From Cordia subcordata (lineage: Eukaryota > Streptophyta > Magnoliopsida > Boraginales > Cordiaceae): a stretch of DNA of 64,000 nucleotides. The position numbers were made by a program, and so were the translations under genes. The DNA is taken from positions 1,798,001 through 1,862,000 of the forward strand of contig JAPTOF010000026.1 in the NCBI GenBank assembly GCA_028554755.1. Reading direction: 5' to 3'. This document shows positions 46,196 to 59,600 of the stretch, piece after piece. Within the stretch, counting starts at the first letter, position 1. Each line of letters begins with the position of its first letter. Below the pieces are notes generated by a model. The model did no database searches and was not told the DNA's origin. It was given only the letters and a program-made list of their open reading frames with translations.

Positions 46196-46975
46196 TAATC
46201 TTTTACCCACTTTAACCAAGAACTTAAATACTTATTTCAATAATTACTACTTTTATTCAAATGGTAACTATTTAAAATGAAAATAAAGTCGCATAAACCC
46301 AAGTGTGCTTTAAGTAGTTTTTCAATAAGCTAATCCAAATGCCCACTTAAGGCAGCCCTACAAAGATTAACCCATACGAGGTTATCCTAATTAAATTAGT
46401 TTCTTCCCCACAAATAAAATTTGGCAACCATAATGGTAGTCGTTAGAGAATGGAGATTGGAAGTATTGCTATGTTTTATATGAACTTATTTTGAGACGCT
46501 TATCTTATTTGATAACTTATACAAAAAAAGTATTCTTTGTTATTAACTTATTATAATCTATTTATAAGATACTTTCATAAGATGTCTTATTTGTACTTGT
46601 AAAAAATAAGTTGGATTTTGTTTTCTTGGAAAAACTTTAACTAGGCTGCATACCCGGGGCCAAAGCCTCGACTTGGTGTGTTTAGTGCGAGAAGGGCAAA
46701 CCTTACAGCAACCCCGTTTTAGCCTAGGAGCCTTCACGAACAATTTTATGATTGTGGATTCTTTATCCCTTGGCCCAAACACCATCCAAGGACTTTGTAA
46801 AGAACAAGATATAGGTTGCACAATTGTAATAAAATTAAACTAGGATCAAAACAATAGCAATTGAATCGCAATGAAACCAAGTCATAAACTTTAATACGAT
46901 CCAAGTAGTGTTTGAGAAAATGATGGACCCTCAACAAAATGGAGAAAAACACAGTAAAGGTTTACCACATTACAC

Positions 46976-47158
46976 CATAAAGCTAATTGCAGTTAGTCGC
47001 TCCTGCCATAAATCTAATTACAGCTCAGAAAAATGATAAAAGTCAAGCCACAAAGAGAATTGCAGCTAGAGCTGGAAGGCCGTAAAGCTAATTACAGTAA
47101 AGACATAAACTTAATTACAGCGAAAGAGAAAAAATCTAGGCCGTAAAGTGAATTACAA
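46976..47158. repeat. Six dispersed copies of a 17-bp word
   Basis: Variants of CATAAAGCTAATTACAG occur at about 46977, 47007, 47050, 47081, 47104 and 47142 with unequal spacing. They lie in what may be the untranslated or LTR part of the minus-strand gypsy relic. Confidence 0.65.
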
Positions 47159-47639
47159 TTGTATTTGGATAATGCTAAGCTAACATTAAGCTAACTACAT
47201 CTAAGCTAGGACTAATCTACGGATAGGACTAAGCTATAAAGCTATGGAGCTAAAAATAGATAGATAATGATCAAGACATAGAGGTGCTGGGACTCTTTTC
47301 TCCATGGTCTCGATGAGCTTTTATAGATGTTGCTCTTCTGAAATCTTCCTACCATTTGTGATTCTGACGTCTTCTATAGTTGTTAAAGCTCTGACCAAGT
47401 TCTATGCTTCATCCTCTCCCTTTCTATTTTAGTGTTGCACGTTTCAACTGACTTGGTCTCATTATTTGAATTTTAACATGTGCATGCCATACGTTGATTT
47501 ATTGCTCTTGGCCTAGGATCGACCTCAGAACTCATGCTAGCAGAGGTGTTAGCCTTGGAATCCTCTTGTCCTAAATTTTCTTCTTGGGTGACTAGGCCAA
47601 TTGGATGTAGATTTTAGGTGTAAACGATGCCCTCTATAA

Positions 47640-48665
47640 GCTGTTTGAATGATGTCTTGGAGTTTGAATTGCTTATGATCATAGTCACATGACTTGTGCC
47701 TCTAAAGCGATTGATCTTTTTCTTACCATATCTCGTGCTATTCACTTGGTATAGAATTCTTTTTTGCATTAAATGCATATCATAGTTTATCGACCTTTAC
47801 CATTGATTCAATTGTTAATGTCTCAGGTATCCCAAACTTGTGAATTATCTATTTCTCAAGGAATTCAATGACATCATCCTTGTTAACCTTCCTTAGTGGT
47901 ATCGTCTTAACCCACTTGGTGAAGAAGTTTGTCATCACAATGATGAATGCATGACCTTTAGAAGAAGTTGGTCTGATCTTTCTAATAAGGTCTATCATCC
48001 ATCCCTGAAATGGCTGGGGCTTAACCACTGAGTGAAATTTTACAACGAGCACCCTTTAGACTGGGCCATGTTTTTGACATGGTTGGTATCCTTTGGCATA
48101 CTTAATTCACCACTAAAGGCCAATAAACCCATGTCGTTTGAATGCCCAATGCATCTATAAACCCAACTTATATGCTCCACATGTTTCTTCATGAACTTTA
48201 GCCATTGCATGCAAGGCCTCTTCTTTACCCAAACACTTTAGAAGTAAACCATCAAGACTCCTCTTATATAGCTCTTCAACTAATAGGACGTAATTTATCG
48301 CCCTCAAATATGTGTTCCAGTTTGTCAAGCCTATTTGGATCTTGTAAATAAAGGATAATAGGCAACCTCCAATTGTCATTGCTGATTGACACTAGGAAAA
48401 CCTCTACTACAGGCTCGTGTATCACTAATGGGAAATCTCTTTTATGAATCACCATGAGTTGTTTGTTGATGTCATCAGTAATTCGCACTCTACATGCTAA
48501 TTATGCTAACTCGTTTGCCACTTCATTACACTCCATAGGAAAATTTTCCAAAATCACCTTCAAAAACCAACTAAGCAACTATATCGCTCTAGCGTAGTAC
48601 TTGGCTGGTGCTAAACTAGTGCATTTGTATTCGCTTGTCAACTGCTTCACAATGAGCTGGGTGAT
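47640..48665 (-). pseudogene. Ty3/gypsy RNase H to integrase relic, inverted
   Basis: Reading from high to low coordinates, the end of an RNase H domain appears first (QLIVKQLTSEYKC, then LAPAKYYARAI, then ECNEVANELA). A spacer region follows, then a histidine/cysteine integrase zinc region (KVHEETCGAYKLG onward). Last comes the integrase core start (VVKPQPFQGWMIDLI, GHAFIIVMTNFFTKWV, VNKDDVIEFLE). Several stops interrupt it. Reverse transcriptase would lie above 48665 but is missing: the copia LTR fragment begins right there. Confidence 0.85.
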
Positions 48666-48976
48666 TCTTTGAAGTTGGGCTTCAAAAAGGTGTACCACTT
48701 GGTTTTGCTTCACCAAGAGTTGAACAAGCACCCACTAGTGAAGGTGTTGAAGTCTTAAGGGGAGCATCCTTAGGCGGTAGACGTAGACAAGGCCGAACCA
48801 CTTAAAAATTCGTTTGTTCTCTTCTTCCCTCTCTTTACTTTTACCATGCTTGCTATATTTGTTTGATAAGTGTTTATTAGTTTGCCTAAGTGAAATTGCT
48901 TGCTTTGATTGATTATTTTTTATCGTGAAAATTAGTCATATCTTAATTCACCCCCTTAAGATATTTGCCTCCAACA
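48666..48976 (+). repeat. Truncated 5' LTR of the copia element
   Basis: This stretch aligns with the last 313 bp of the 3' LTR (57235-57549), sharing AAGTTGGGCTTCAAAA, GGGGAGCATCCTTAG, GGCCGAACCAC and GATTATTTTTTATCG. It ends in CCAACA just before the primer site. The first 1 kb or so of the LTR is missing. Confidence 0.88.
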
Positions 48977-48978
48977 AG

Positions 48979-48991
48979 TGGTATCGAGAGC
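48979..48991 (+). other. Primer-binding site (initiator Met tRNA)
   Basis: TGGTATCGAGAGC, two bases after the LTR end. It matches TGGTATCAGAGC, the complement of the initiator-Met tRNA 3' end, with a small change in the middle. Confidence 0.85.
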
Positions 48992-49039
48992 TAGGGTTTT
49001 ACCTATAGTTTAACAACTAGTAGAACTAATTAGCAAATA

Positions 49040-52000
49040 ATGGAAGGTATTTCAATCAAACAAGCACATCTTTTGATGGCACAAATTATGCTTTTTGGAA
49101 AATAAGAATGAAAGTATTTATTCAATCACATGACTACAGGACTCGGAAGATAATAGAAAATGGACTTACTTTGTGTACCAAGATGGAAAGAGATAGGAGA
49201 GTCTCCAAACCCAAAAGTGAATGAAACGATGATGATATTAAATTATTTGAATTAAATAAAAAAGCTTTACATTATTTGTTTAATGCCATGAATGAAACCA
49301 AATTTGCTAGAGAAATGGGGGTGTGGTTCGGCTAAAGAGCTTTAAGACCAACTAGAAGTAACCTATGAAAGGACTAGCCAAGTCAAAGAATCTAAGATAG
49401 CAATACTTGTACATAAATATGAATTATTTAAGATGCTTCCTAATGAAAGTATTGAGCAAATGTATTCTAGATTTGTTGAAATTACTAATACCCTTAAGCC
49501 ACTCCGAAAGGACTATTCTAATGTAGAGAAAATAAGGAAGGTGCTAAGGAATTTGCCATCTTCATGGCAACCCAAGGTGACGGCCATTAAAAAAGCGAAA
49601 GACCTCAACACATTGAAGCTCAATGAGCTTATTGGGTCACTTATGACTCATGAGCTTGAGGTGAAAGACCATGAAAAGGAAGACAAGAAGATGAAGAGAT
49701 CCATCGCACTTGTAGCCTTAAAATATACATCAAGTAAAAATAAAAATGATGAGAAGGATTCAAAGGATGATGAATTAGCTTTTCTTGCCTAGAACTTCAA
49801 GAAATTCATGAAATTTAGAAGAATTAAAAAAGGGACCTCTTGTAACAACAACAATTGGAAGAGAAGTCCAGGAAACCAATAAGCCAAAAGAAGTGAGAAA
49901 TGATGAGTTAAAGTGCTTCAATTGTAATAAGCCGGGGCACATAAAGGCGAATTGCCCAATGCTTGCAAAGAAGAAGGAAGGCAAGGTACTCAAGACTATT
50001 TGGGACACCTCCAAGAGTGAAGAAGACGTGGAAGAGCAACATGAGATAACAAACTTTTGCCTCATGTCCAATAAGGATGAGGTATAATCTTCACCTTCTA
50101 TATATAGTTATTATTCATCAAGTGAGGAAGAGGAAGAGGACTTAACTTTTGATGAGCTAAAAGAAGCATTTGCAAAACTTTATGATGATTTTTCATTGGC
50201 TTTAGCAAAAAATAGACAAATGAAAAGAAAGTGAAAGCATGCTTTGGATGAAAAGGAGAATTTAGAAAAGAAAAGTACTTCCTTACTTGAAAATGTTGAG
50301 AAATTGGAAAATGAGGTAAATGATTGAAAAAGAAAAATGAGGATTTAAATAGTATTGTTCAAAAGTTAACAAATGGGAAAGAAAGTTTTGAAAAACTCCT
50401 TGGCTCTAAAAGATTAGCTTTTGACAAGAGTGGAATTGGCTATGAGCCCATCATTAAACAAAAATATTTGAAAATTTATTTTGTCAAGGCTTATAGTTCC
50501 ACTTCCACTTTCACCACTTCCACAAAGTCAAGTGTCATTTGCACTTATTGTGAAAAGAAAGGGCTTGTATCAACCTATTATTATTATAGAAAACTTCATG
50601 ATAGAGGATTACATGTCCTAAATTGGCAAAGACCTAAATGAGTCATCAAGGCCAAAAAGTGACTCTAACATCAAGGACCCAAAGTGTTGAGTATTCAAAA
50701 ATAAAGAATTGTTTGACTTTCATGCATGTAGGTATGCTATTGAGCTAAATTAGCAAGATGAAGTGATTTTGGATAGTGGTTGTTCCAAACACATGATGGG
50801 AAACCCATCCTATTCTATGAGTTGAAAGGAACCAAAGGTAGGGATTTAATATTTGGGGACGATAGCAAACGAAAAATAATTGGTAAAAGAATTATTGGTG
50901 ATAAAGATTTCCTTGCTATTCACATTGTCTTACTTGTAGAGGATCTTAAGTTTAACTTGCTTAGTATAAGTCAACTGTGTAATAAGGGTGACAAAGTGGT
51001 ATTTCAATCTTCAAGTTGCATTGTGCATGATTGTGATAATGAAAATGTGTTATTTGTTGCTAGTAGGAATGATAATGTGCATATCGTTGAGATTGACCAA
51101 CTTGAAAATCAACATTTTAAATGTTTATTGGTTGTGCATGATAATGCTTGGTTGTGACATAGAAGATTAGGGCATACTACCATGAGCTTGTTGAAAGATT
51201 TGTCAAACAATGATCTTGTTAGAAATTTGCCAAAACTCAAGTTTGAAAAAGACAAAGTTTGTGATATATGTCAATTTGTCTGTGATGTATGTCAATTAGG
51301 AAAACAACATAAAACTTCTTTCAAATCCATCAACAAGGTTTCAACTAATAGGGTATTACAATTGTTGCATACAGACTCGTTTTGACCAATTGATGTGGCT
51401 AGCCTAGGTGGTTCTAGATATACCTTTATTATTATAGATGACTACACTAGGTTTATATGGGTCATGTTTTTTGCGCATAAAAATGATGCTTTCAATGAAT
51501 TTGAAGATTGTATAGAAAAGTACAAAATGAGAAAAGTTATTTTATAACTTGCATTCATAGTGATAACACACAGAATATGTGAACACTCCCTTTATGCTTT
51601 TTGTGATGAGTATGACATTGAGCACAACTTTTTGGTCTCTTAGACTCTCCAACAAAATAGGGTAGCAGAGAGAAAGAATCATACATTACAAGAAATGGCA
51701 AGAATTATGTTTAAAGAACACAACTTGCAAATATACTTTTGGAGTGAAACCTTTAATACCGCATGTTATGTGCAAAATAAGTCTTAATTAGGCCCATTTT
51801 GGATAAGACTCCATGTGAACTTTGGCATGAGAAAACTCCTGAGATTTCATATTTTAAAGTCTTTGGTTGCAAATCTTTCATTCTAAATACTAACGATCAC
51901 TTGAGAAGATTTGATGCTAAACTGGATGAGGGTATATTCCTAGGCCATTCCACTAAGAGTAAAGCGTATATAGTTTATAATAAAAGAACTCTTGTTGTGG

Positions 52001-53890
52001 AAGAATCAATGAATGTAATCTTTGATGAGACCAACCCATTTGAGTCGAAAAAAGATGTTGATAATGTAGGTTATCTCTTAGAAAGGACTACTCTTAAAGA
52101 TCAACCCTCAAATAACAAGGAGATTTCAACTAAGCAAGAAAATGAACAACAAAGAAAAGAGTCTCAAGTCAAGGAGGATGTTGCACAATGCTTAAATAAA
52201 GACACCACCTTGGAGGAAAAGGAGACTTACGTTGACTTGCCAAGAAGTCGAAAGTTCATGAGAAATCACTCTCAAGATCAAATCCTAGGTGATCTATCAC
52301 AAGGCACAAGAACTAGACGTAATCTTAACACTTTTTGTGAACATTTTGAATTCATTTCACAAATAGAATCTAAGAATGTAAAAGAAGCCTTACTTGATGA
52401 TAATTGGATAATTGCGATGCAAAAGGAATTAAATCAATTCACTAAAAACAAAGTATGGAAGCTAGTAGAAAAACCAAGAGATCACTCGGTAATTGGAACT
52501 AAATGGGTATTTAGGAACAAACTAAATGAATATGGTATGGTAGCTAGGAACAAGGCTAGACTCATAGCTTAAGGGTACAATAAAAAAGACGGAATTGACT
52601 ATGATGAGACTTATGCCCCCTAGCTAGATTAGAGTCCATTCGCGTGTTACTTGCCTTTACTTGTTATATAGACTTTAAACTCTACCAAATGGATTTCAAG
52701 AGTGCTTTCTTAAATGGTTTTATTGAAGAAAAGGTTTATGTTGAGCAATCTCTTGGTTTTGAAGATCCTTCTTTTCCGTACCATGTTTTCAAACTTAAAA
52801 AAACTTTATATAGTTTAAAACAAGTCCCTAAGGCTTGGTATGAAAGACTTAGTGATTTTCTAGTTGAAAGTGGTCTCAAAAGATGAAAACTAGACTCCAC
52901 CTTATTTGTGAAAAGAGAAGGAAAAGATATTTTACTTGTACAAATTTATGTGGATGATATAATCTTTGGTGCTACTAATGTTGCTTTGTGAGAGAGTTTC
53001 TCTAAGTGTATGGATAGAAAGTTCAAAATGAGCATGATGGGAAAGTTGACCTTCTTCCTCGAACTCCAAATCAAGCAAACAAAGAAGGACATCTTCATCA
53101 ATGAAGCCAAAATTCACAAAGGAGATATTAAAAAAGTTTGGGCTTGAAGATGCCAAGGAGATTGGAACCCCGATAAGTCCCCCTATAAAGCTAGACAATG
53201 ATGAAAAGGTAAACCAATAAATGAGAAAAAGTATCAAGGTATGATTAGTAGCCTACTTTACATGACAGCCTCAAGGCTGGATATTATGTTTGCTGTGTGT
53301 TTATGGGCTACATTTCAATCTAATCCTAAGCAATCACACTCAGTTACCATAAAATGAATCATTAGATATCTTAAAAGAATTAGTAACTTAGGACTTTGGT
53401 ATGCAAAAGGAACTTCATTTGATTTATATGGTCTTTCGGATGTTGATTTTGCTGGTTGTAAGGCAAATTATAAGAGTACTAGTGGTACATGTCAATTTCT
53501 TAGTCATTCCTTAGTGTCTTGGTCTAATAGAAAGCAAAATAGTATAGCTATTTCTACAACCGAGGTAAAGTATATTGCTGCCAGAAGTTGTGTTGCATAA
53601 ATCTTGTGGATGAAACAAAATTTGTGTGACTATGGTTTACATTAAGATCATGTTTCCATCTATTGTGACAATACTAGTGTCATTAATCTCACTAAGAATC
53701 TCATTCAACATTCTAGAACCAAATATATTGAGATTAGACATCATTTCATTACAGATCATATGCAAAAAGAGATATTATTCTTGAATTTGTTGATTCTTTG
53801 TATCAAGTTGTGGATATTTTTACTAAACCCTTGCATGACGATCAATTTTGTAAGATCAAGAGAGAGATTGGCATGCAATATTGTGGCTAA
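49040..53890 (+). pseudogene. Copia gag-pol relic
   Basis: Gag: SFDGTNYAFWK at about 49065, a UBN2-type helical region at 49433-49790, and a CCHC knuckle CFNCNKPGHIKANC at about 49917. Protease: VILDSGCSKHM near 50765. Integrase: a zinc region near 51160-51300 and the core from LLHTDSF to DDYTRFIW (51365-51480), then ELWHEKTPEISYFKVFGCK (51817). Reverse transcriptase: GTKWVFRNKLNE (52497), QMDFKSAFLNG (52687) and YVDDIIFGAT (52948). RNase H: WSNRKQNSIAISTTEVKYIA (53522). Stops or frame changes occur at least near 49229, 49339, 49792, 50235, 51157, 51383, 51545, 52570, 52620, 52884 and 53356. The domain order is intact and no protein can be made whole. Confidence 0.92.
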
Positions 53891-54264
53891 AATGTGCTTA
53901 TGTGTGTGTTTGTGGCTTGCAATTTGAAAAAAGCATCATTCCACATTCTAGGCAAGCCAATCAACCGACTATAGTGGAGGGGCGTCCAACTATTTATTGG
54001 TGTTCATTGACTTGGCCAGTCGACCTACTCGACGAGCCAATCAATAGACCTGTCACAGGCGAAAGATAAAATAAGGGCTTCAACTCCAATTTTTTCACTT
54101 TTCCACAATCTCTTTTACTTAACCCTAACCCCCATTAACACCGATCACCAAATCTTTAACTTTTCACAAAAAATCTTCAAATCTTCTTGCAAAATCTTGA
54201 AACCCACTTCACAAAAACTAGTTTCTATCAAATTTTTTTTTTTTCACAAAATCATTCAAAAACC

Positions 54265-55588
54265 ATGAATCCAAGAGGTAAAGGCTATGAACGTGGGAAA
54301 AGCAAGAGGGCTAGGACTCAATCTCCTCCACCATTCGCATAAAAGATTCAAGATAAGCAATCAATGGTGTACAGAACATTCCTCGTGGACTCGGATTTCG
54401 CAAGTACAAACGTTCTACAACTCTTTGAAGGACAATGATGGTATACTTTTTTGTATTTAAATTGTGATGTCCGAGTTGGTATGTTAGAGAATTGTATGAA
54501 AATCTAGAGGATGAACATAGGAGTCCTAAGCTTCAATTAAAATCAACCATATGTAACAAGTCATTTATTTTGACAGAGAATGTATTGAAAACAATTTTTG
54601 GGATTTCGTTAGATGGAGAGGGTCACTATAACAACCAAAGGTGGCCGGATGAAGCAAAGAAACATGCCAGTGTAGTTATTGAATTTATGTGGTGTGATGT
54701 CGATCCCAAGCCCCCCGATTTAATACTCCCATTATTGAAAGATATAGATGTGAATAAGGGGATTGCATTGAAGGTCATTAGTGAAGTTTTGCTTCCTAGG
54801 ATAATAAATAATGGAAAGATCCTGTTAATGGATGCTTATCTCCTTTACATGCTTACTAAAAAGGAGCAAATTGCTTTACCTTTTTTGATCTTGCATCATA
54901 TGCTTCATATTAGTAGAAAAGATGGTGGTAAAACTCTAGGGTATGGTATGGGTTTGATGTACATTCTTTATCATTTTAAGATTAAATCGAACGAAAAAGC
55001 TTAAACATTTGCCTGGAACTTCAACATGACCTACATGGGAATTAATTGGTATAACAGGAATGCTATCAATAGGGCCACTTATTCAAACTTGTCTTGTGAC
55101 ATTAAAGAAGCCATCAAGCAGCGGTCAAGGGATGGAACCACTTTTACCCATCCTGTTATGGGATTGGAAGCTTAATATGTAGATGAGGTGCATGAAGCTT
55201 TAGATAAGGCAGAGTGTGTACAATAAGCGAGGGAAGGTAGAGCTGAGATGTGAGAGCTAGTCATGATACCCTAGATGTGAGTTCAGAATAAGAGTTGGCT
55301 CCTAAAGAAGTGGAATTTAGAGCTTCATTGAGTGCCTTACAAGAACAAGCACGAGTTGATGCACGAAGACATGAGGAAATGAGGCAAGGTCCTGGGTCTA
55401 TCTCTGGGGTTCAACAAAAGGATCCCTCCATTATAGCACAGATTCTCACCCAAATGCAGGCATTAAACGCGGGCATGGGACATACGAGCACTACATGGGA
55501 TATACGTTGGGTAGAGCTTTTGTCTTGGAGGAATCAAGTAGACTCTGAGATAAAAGGTATGCGCTTGGGCATGAACGACTTCTTCTAG
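54265..55588 (+). pseudogene. Extra ORF after copia pol, broken
   Basis: It begins MNPRGKGYERGKSKRARTQ with a basic start, is broken by a stop near 54341, and is open again at 54492-55004 (170 codons; DLILPLLKDIDVNKGIAL, MDAYLLYMLTKKEQIALPF). A last open stretch at 55295-55588 looks helical (QILTQMQALNAG onward). It resembles the plant retroelement 'putative transposon protein' domain more than a viral envelope, and no signal peptide or membrane anchor is visible. SIRE-type elements carry an ORF here. Function unknown. Confidence 0.65.
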
Positions 55589-56154
55589 GACTACTGTGAC
55601 CGTAATCTGTGAATCTTGAGTTCACCATGGCACTTTTTGAAAACTATCATTTTTCATGCTTTTCAAATATTTTAACTTTAGCTTACTTTTGGTTTGACTC
55701 TTTAGACTGTCTTAGTTGGATGCTACTTTTAAATGCTAGTTTTCTACTAATGTTCTTAGTTGGATGATACATTGCTAGTTAGTACTTTGTTTGGTAATGG
55801 TACTTTTCTTCATTTTTTCTCCTTGCCTTTACTTATTTTGATGATGCTAAAGAGAGAGAAGTGGCATGGTTGGATGAGTTGCATGAATGTTTTTGGTGGC
55901 ATGGTTGGATAAGTTGCATGAATGTTTTTGGTTGGATGAGTTGCATCACTGTTTTTGGTTGACATAAATGGTTTAACTTGTGCATATGTGTACTTATGCT
56001 TATGATGAATGATTATAATGCATGGATTGAAGTTGAAAGGTGGAGTAACATTGTTGAACTCCTTATAACTTGTTTTGATTGTTTTATATATGCTTATATT
56101 GAGAGGGAATCAAAATTTTTTGAACTCCAATTTTTAGAAATAATTTGTTATCAT

Positions 56155-56168
56155 AAAAAAGGGAGAGA
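56155..56168 (+). other. Polypurine tract of the copia element
   Basis: AAAAAAGGGAGAGA immediately before the TG that begins the 3' LTR, as needed for second-strand priming. Confidence 0.88.
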
Positions 56169-56169
56169 T

Positions 56170-57549
56170 TGTTAGCTTAATATTGCATTTTATAATGATT
56201 TTAATGATGCAAATTGCATCTTAATTACTAAAGCATCTTGTGAGATTGGTTGCAAATTCTTAAGATAGGTGCTTAGAAGTAATGGAAAGTGTTAGACTCG
56301 AGCCTTGATCATTTGAAGAACGCCTATCCAAAATTAGAGCTCAAGCATGAAGAGGAAGAAAATGAGAAGTCATAAGGTAGAGATGAGGTGTCATAAAGGG
56401 TAACGAACTAATGCTCTTTGTGAATAGCCTTAGGTTCACCATAATAGCTCAAATTTTTTATCTCTTCATTGCATAAAACCTTTATGGGCAATGGTTTACA
56501 AATTTGATCTCTTGATTTTATTACTTAAAAGCTTGAAGAACTTTAAACAATTATGTCATCAAGTTTTTAAGCTTCATTTGGTCTCCAAAAACCTTTTTGG
56601 AATTTGTTGATACTTGCAAAAGTGCCTTGATTCTAAGTTGCGTGAAATTTAAACTTGTTTGGCTTTGTTTTCCAGCATTCTGGAATGGCAGGACCTTCCC
56701 AGCCGGTTGACTGGCTAGTCGCGGAGGTCGACTGGCCTCCTCAGAATGGTGGGGACTAAAGCCGGACCCCTAGCTGGTTGACTAACAAGGCGTCTGGCCT
56801 AGTTAGTAAGTTTGGGTAGAAAGCCGGACACCCAGCTGGTTGACTGGCCTCCTCTGCAGCAATAAATGTTGTAGCCATTTTCTTACCATTGGCATTGATT
56901 TTTCACCCTTTTTTTCAACCACCATTGGCCCAACTCTCAAAATCTCTTTAAATACACTTTCCTACTATTTAATAGAGATGATTTAAGCTTTTCAAACTCT
57001 TTTATATCATTAATTGCTTAGAAATCTATGTGAGAATTGAGCTATTATTGTGAAATCCTTTGAGCATTCAAGGTTTTCATCTTGTTACATCTACTTTCAA
57101 GAAGTCGTACTTCACCACACATTTATTTCTTCAATTATTGTTGTAAACACACTCTATAGGCTAGAAATTCTTGAGAGAAACACTCGTTGAGCTTGTGAGA
57201 GTGTGAGAAAATCCTAAAGAGTATGACTCTAGGGTTCTTTGAAGTTGGGCTTCAAAAGGGTATACCACTTGGTTTGTGCTTCACCAAGAGTTGAAGAAGC
57301 ATCCACTAGTGAATGTGTTAAAATCTTAAGGGGAGCATCCTTAGACGGTAGATGTAGGCAAGGCCGAACCACCTAAAAATGGTTTGTTCTCTTCTTCCCT
57401 CTTTTTATTTTTACAATACTTTCTATATTTATTTGATAAGTGTTTGTTAGTTTGCCTAACTGAAATTGCTTGCTTTAATTGATTATTTTTTATCGCGAAA
57501 ATTATTTAATATCTTAATTCACCCCCTCTTAAGATATTTTTCCCTAATA
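56170..57549 (+). repeat. 3' LTR of the copia element
   Basis: It starts TGTTAGC after the polypurine tract and ends near CCCTAATA, where the 5' copy has CCTCCAACA, so the terminal CA has mutated. Length is 1380 bp. It includes GGTTGACTGGC/AGCCGG-rich words at 56690-56860 that also occur, in looser form, at 53950-54060 before the extra ORF. Confidence 0.88.
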
Positions 57550-59600
57550 GTGATGGTACAAGTAAAGAACAAGCCTTGACTAGGTATATATAGAGGGACA
57601 TTTTTATCATTTTACTCGGTCAAAGACAAAGGTCACCAAAGTGAGTGACGAGTTTCTGAGATGCCAATGGTTATCCTTGAAGTGAGGCTTTGGTCATTTG
57701 GTGAAAATAGACCAAGGTCAAAGTGGTCTTACTATCACCAAACTGGTGGTAAGGATATTTTGGTCATTTTGAGAGATAAGGGTAATTATGTTTTTTGGTT
57801 CCTCCACTAGCCATAATCCTATTAGATACAATAAATTGAGGAAAACTAATTATATGTGATGCTTAATTAAGATATAAGTTGAATCAGGAAAAAGATTTAA
57901 CTATCTAGGTTTTTTCTAATCTAACTTATGGACATCTTAATAAAATACGCGGGCCCTACATGAAAACACCAAGAACACGTACTAAGTTCTATAAGCCTTA
58001 ATTAAGCCATATTTAAATGCTTGCCCACTACTTGTATCCTAGCAATAGAGAATTTGGATATAGTGGAGAAGACCACTAGCAGGTTATATTGAGGCAATTT
58101 ACCTTAAAAGAGGCCAAAGGTGACATAATCATGCATCAATGATGACAAAGCAAAACCCACTATATCTTTGTTGTTATGTGTTGAGCATATTTGTTTAATA
58201 GATTAATTTGTTTGCTATTTTTCATTCCCATTGTTGATTTTGTGTTTTAATTAATTTTTAAAACTTGATAACCAACTAGTCATGATATTAGCAACTAAAT
58301 TCAACAATGTGCTCATTTTTTATATTCTGGGAAGTTTGTAAGAATTTTCACACATTTCACATAAAACACGTACCAACTCAAATCAAGCCATATTTAGCCT
58401 ATAATACTCGAAAAACACCTCATCAAGTGTTTATCCATTTTAGACACATATCTCGTCTAGCAATAGGAAGTTGATCATATTAAGGAAGAGCAAGCGATTG
58501 TTCAGAAAGGCTTGGACCAAAGGAGGCACAAAAGGGGACCAAAACATTTTTAATCACACTACAAGGATAATGATTCTAGCACTTTTTTGCATACATCTAG
58601 CTTTCTTTTGTGTGCCTACATTTGTAGCAAGCTATATATGCAATCGTTTTTGCTATATAGCATGATTTTTCAGGTTTATTCATGAAATTTCAATCAAAGT
58701 CAAGATAGGATGAATCATAAGACCCATTAGATCTGGCACAAATTTATGTGATAGTCTATAATGGATTAGTTGAAGTCCCATTTAGAAAACCTTAAGATTA
58801 TGAACAATTTAAGAATTCTCATACTAAAGAAACATGCTGACATATTTTTAACAACTTATGTTCCTTTTATTAAAAATTTTGTGGACTCATTCATAAAAGT
58901 TGGAGACTGCTATGAATGATAAAACAAAGTCATTAACTAAATACAAGTTTATATCAAAATGCCCTTTAAAAGAAATAATCTAATTATAGCAGTAGGGCAT
59001 ATCACTAACACTCAAAAGTCCTTTTAAGAGTCATGTTAATCTCCTAATATTGTTACTTGAGCAGACCTTGATATCTCTACACTACTAGTACCTTGAGTAG
59101 ATAAATCTAGGTTTTGGCATGCTCAAGGGTGGAGTTTCGACCTGGTGCAAAGGACTTATCCTCTTTACATGCTAGGAAATCTTTTACATATGGGGATTAC
59201 TAACTAATATTCCTAGGTTCCCTTGCAGAATGGTGGGACACTTTCTATTTAGAGGCCAAAATAGCCTGCTGAAGGTTTCGTATGAATTTCCATCAATCTT
59301 TCAAGTTGGTCACAATATGCCATATGTACCAGCTAAGTTATAGAAAGACTGCATGGACCTAGTTTTAGGAAGGCATCAAGGCCTACTAGCAGAAGGCCTT
59401 AACTAGAGTAGATTGACAAGGAGTACCCATTTCCTTGAGGGTATAAAGTCCTAGACTTTACCTTTTTTAGGGCAAGGATAATATCTTAGCACTTGGACAT
59501 ATTTTCAGGTATATTTATTAGTGTAAAGAGGTAGTAGATAATGATTATCTTAAGTTTCGAATGTGTTCCAACTCATTAATATGGACTACATTTAGTTGAT
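57550..59600. other. Relic-rich intergenic DNA with two diverged copies of a 170-bp module
   Basis: The text near 57970-58140 (ACACGTAC, AAGCCATATTTA, CTAGCAATAGAGAA, GGATATAGTGGAGAAG, AAAAGAGGCC) returns changed at 58367-58545. It is probably part of a gypsy untranslated region, given the gag relic that follows. No gene is supported. Confidence 0.5.

Larger units (their letters stand above)
48666..57549 (+). mobile_element. Large decayed Ty1/copia element with extra 3' ORF (SIRE-like)
   Basis: In order: truncated 5' LTR (48666-48976), primer site (48979-48991), gag-pol relic (49040-53890), a further coding relic (54265-55588), long untranslated DNA, polypurine tract (56155-56168) and full 3' LTR of 1.38 kb (56170-57549). 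Integrase before reverse transcriptase defines copia. The extra ORF after pol and the long LTR point to the SIRE/Maximus lineage, which is an inference. Many stops in every domain make it inactive. No target duplication can be tested because the left end is lost. Confidence 0.9.
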
